Assembly: GCA_945906835.1 (NCBI GenBank)
Contig: CAMDRL010000072.1
Coordinates: 1 to 6,850 of the forward strand
Source: Rickettsia typhi
GTDB lineage: Bacteria; Pseudomonadota; Alphaproteobacteria; Rickettsiales; UBA1997
Length of the DNA: 6,850 nt
Direction of reading: 5' to 3'
Shown: positions 5,532 to 6,850 of the stretch, one piece after another
Position numbering within the stretch: position 1 is the stretch's first letter
How the letters are laid out: every line of letters starts with the position of its first letter
Notes under the pieces: generated by a model
Told to the model about the DNA's origin: nothing
Seen by the model: only the letters and a program-made list of their open reading frames with translations
The model's database searches: none
Translations under genes and position numbers: made by a program

Positions 5532-6752
5532 ATGGCATTTAAAATTTCATCGGTAGCTCAATATCAAAATGAATATCAGTTTTCTTTAGATAATCCACAG
5601 GGCTTTTGGGCGCAAATTGCTGAGGAATTTTTTTGGTTTAAAAAATGGGACGAAGTTTCTAATTGTGATTTATCGCACGGTAAAATTGAGTGGTTTAAAA
5701 ATGCTGAAACAAATCTTTCTTATAATTGTTTAGATCGCCATCTAGAAGAAAAATCAGGACAAGTGGCAATTATTTTTGAGCCAAATAATCCACAAGATGA
5801 AGCCAGAAAGTTAACTTACAAAGAGCTTCACGAACAAGTTTGTCAATTTTCTAATTTATTGGTTGGGTACGGCGTTAAAGCAGGAGATCGAGTTTGTATT
5901 TATATGCCAATGATTCCAGAAGCTGTGGTGGCGATGTTAGCTTGTGCCCGAATTGGTTTAGTTCATTGCGTAGTATTTGCTGGCTTTTCAGCTAAAGCTT
6001 TGGCTGATAGAATTCAAGATTCTGGCGCAAAAATATTGATCACCGCTGATTTACTTTTTCGTGGCGATAAGGTAATTCATCTTTCTGAAATAGCTGCAGA
6101 GGCCTTGCTGGAATGTTATGGTGTTGACAATGTAATTGTTTATCAAAGAGGTGATTCATTTAATTCTGATTCCATAAAAACTTTTGCTAAAATTGCAATT
6201 TGGCAAAATGAGATTTCAAAATATTCTACGCAACATAAAGCTCTAAGTCTAAATTCTGAAGATCCGCTTTTCATTCTTTACACATCTGGCTCAACTGGAA
6301 ACCCTAAGGGAATTAAGCACAGCCTTGGTGGCTACATGCTTTATTCGGGCTATTCTTTTCAAAATGTTTTTCAGTATCAACAAAATGATGTTTTCTTTTG
6401 TACCGCGGATATTGGCTGGATTACGGGTCATTCTTATTTGCTTTATGGAGCACTTTTAAATTGTGCTACAACTTTAATGTTTGAAGGAGTTCCAACTTAT
6501 CCCACAGCTTCAAGGTTTTGGGAAATTATTGAAAAACATCAAGTTAATATTTTTTACACCGCGCCAACTGCCATCAGAGCTTTGATGCATAAGGGCGATG
6601 AGTTTGTTAATAATTTCAAAATGCCTTCTTTAAAAACTTTGGGGTCAGTTGGCGAGCCAATTAATCAAGAGGCTTGGTTATGGTATCATGAAAAAGTTGG
6701 TAAGAAAAAATGTGCGGCTGTCAAAATAATCTTGTGTCCCACAAATCCCTAA
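5532..6752 (+). pseudogene. acs: Acetyl-CoA synthetase, 3'-truncated
   Basis: Acs activates acetate with ATP to acetyl-AMP and then forms acetyl-CoA. The ORF reads 406 codons against about 650 for the family. The N-terminal ACAS_N region covers about 9-65, with NLSYNCLDRHL near 60-70. The adenylation core shows YMPMIPEAVVAMLACARIGLVH, the ATP-binding loop TSGSTGNPKG (251-260), GWITGHSY (295-302; I297 and T298 match the Salmonella acetate-pocket positions V310/T311), EGVPTYP, YTAPTAIRALM and SVGEP (372-376). Homology stops after KKKCAAV (V397), exactly where DTWWQTETGG should follow, and ends in nine unrelated residues. Missing parts are the WQTE adenylate motif with the pocket Trp, the ribose-binding Asp, the hinge and the C-terminal domain with the catalytic Lys, so it should be inactive. 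No other frame continues the gene, so this is not a simple frameshift. The ATG at 5532 fits the family N-terminus. Confidence 0.85.
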
Positions 6753-6850
6753 AATCATTTTTAGATTTTAGCAATAAATCAATTTTCTCATAAAGAAAAA
6801 CCATGTATGTTTTAAATACTCGAAGCGTAAGCGTAGAGTATTTAAAACAT
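6723..6850. other. Non-coding sequence replacing the acs 3' half
   Basis: From about 6723 the sequence shows no acs similarity in any frame and no ORF of note. It contains CTAAAATC (6749-6756) facing GATTTTAG (6764-6771) around a 7-base loop, overlapping the accidental stop codon of acs, and then the larger terminal inverted repeat. It looks like one end of an inserted or recombined repeat-bearing segment, or a sequence join at a repeat. Confidence 0.5.
6807..6850. repeat. 15-bp perfect inverted repeat at window end
   Basis: ATGTTTTAAATACTC (6807-6821) and its exact reverse complement (6836-6850) flank a 14-base loop. The loop carries a tandem AGCGTA (6824-6829 and 6830-6835). The right arm ends at the last base of the window. 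The structure resembles a dispersed palindromic element or the terminus of a mobile element, but no transposase is visible. Confidence 0.65.

Noticed and set aside
6720..6795. Simple frameshift in acs that would restore the full gene
   Set aside because: The other two forward frames after 6722 do not encode the expected DTWWQTETGG region. One stops at once and the other gives unrelated residues to a stop near 6792.
6824..6835. Tandem AGCGTA as part of a CRISPR or satellite array
   Set aside because: There are only two 6-base units inside a hairpin loop, with no spacers or further repeats.

Overview
The window reads as a chromosomal segment of an AT-rich alphaproteobacterium, most plausibly an obligately intracellular Rickettsiales- or Holosporales-like lineage. 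This rests on the gene order adk-rpsM-rpsK-rpoA-rplQ with no infA or rpmJ between adk and rpsM, a zinc-type (CxxC) adenylate kinase lid, a ubiquinone-pathway UbiB protein, strong A/T bias, few clear Shine-Dalgarno sites, and abundant short palindromes in the spacers. The assignment is inferred from sequence recalled from known families; no search was run.

Layout, all genes on the + strand. Bases 1-243 are the 3' end of adk. Bases 268-2687 are the distal part of the spc/alpha ribosomal operon: rpsM (S13, TTG start), rpsK (S11), rpoA (RNA polymerase alpha) and rplQ (L17). A 145-base spacer full of short inverted repeats separates rpoA from rplQ. rplS (L19), normally in the rpsP-rimM-trmD-rplS operon, follows rplQ after 21 bases with a good ribosome binding site. 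A textbook intrinsic terminator (3136-3174) closes the run.

That terminator lies inside the 5' end of the next ORF, a small predicted lipoprotein (3130-3591), so its stem and T-run also encode the signal peptide. A small single-pass membrane protein of unknown function follows (3666-3983), then a 17-bp perfect hairpin terminator. The spacer 3984-4122 also holds a 7-bp GC-rich hairpin and a 13-bp inverted repeat that encloses a perfect TATAAT box directly before the GTG start of ubiB (4123-5406). A 65-base imperfect palindrome of REP/MITE type sits between ubiB and acs.

The last gene is an acetyl-CoA synthetase (acs) that stops at about 60% of family length. Homology ends abruptly at about base 6722, just before the family's WWQTE-type motif, and no other frame continues it. 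The 128 bases beyond are non-coding, and the window ends exactly at the end of a 15-bp perfect inverted repeat. This suggests that a repeat-bearing segment interrupted acs, or that an assembly edge falls in a repeat.

Functionally, the first half is the translation and transcription core. The second half holds envelope proteins of unknown function, ubiquinone biosynthesis support and a decayed acetate-activation gene. I see no CRISPR array, tRNA, rRNA, transposase or defence system. The most interesting material is the overlap of a terminator with a signal-peptide sequence, the palindromic spacers, and the broken acs with its terminal repeat.
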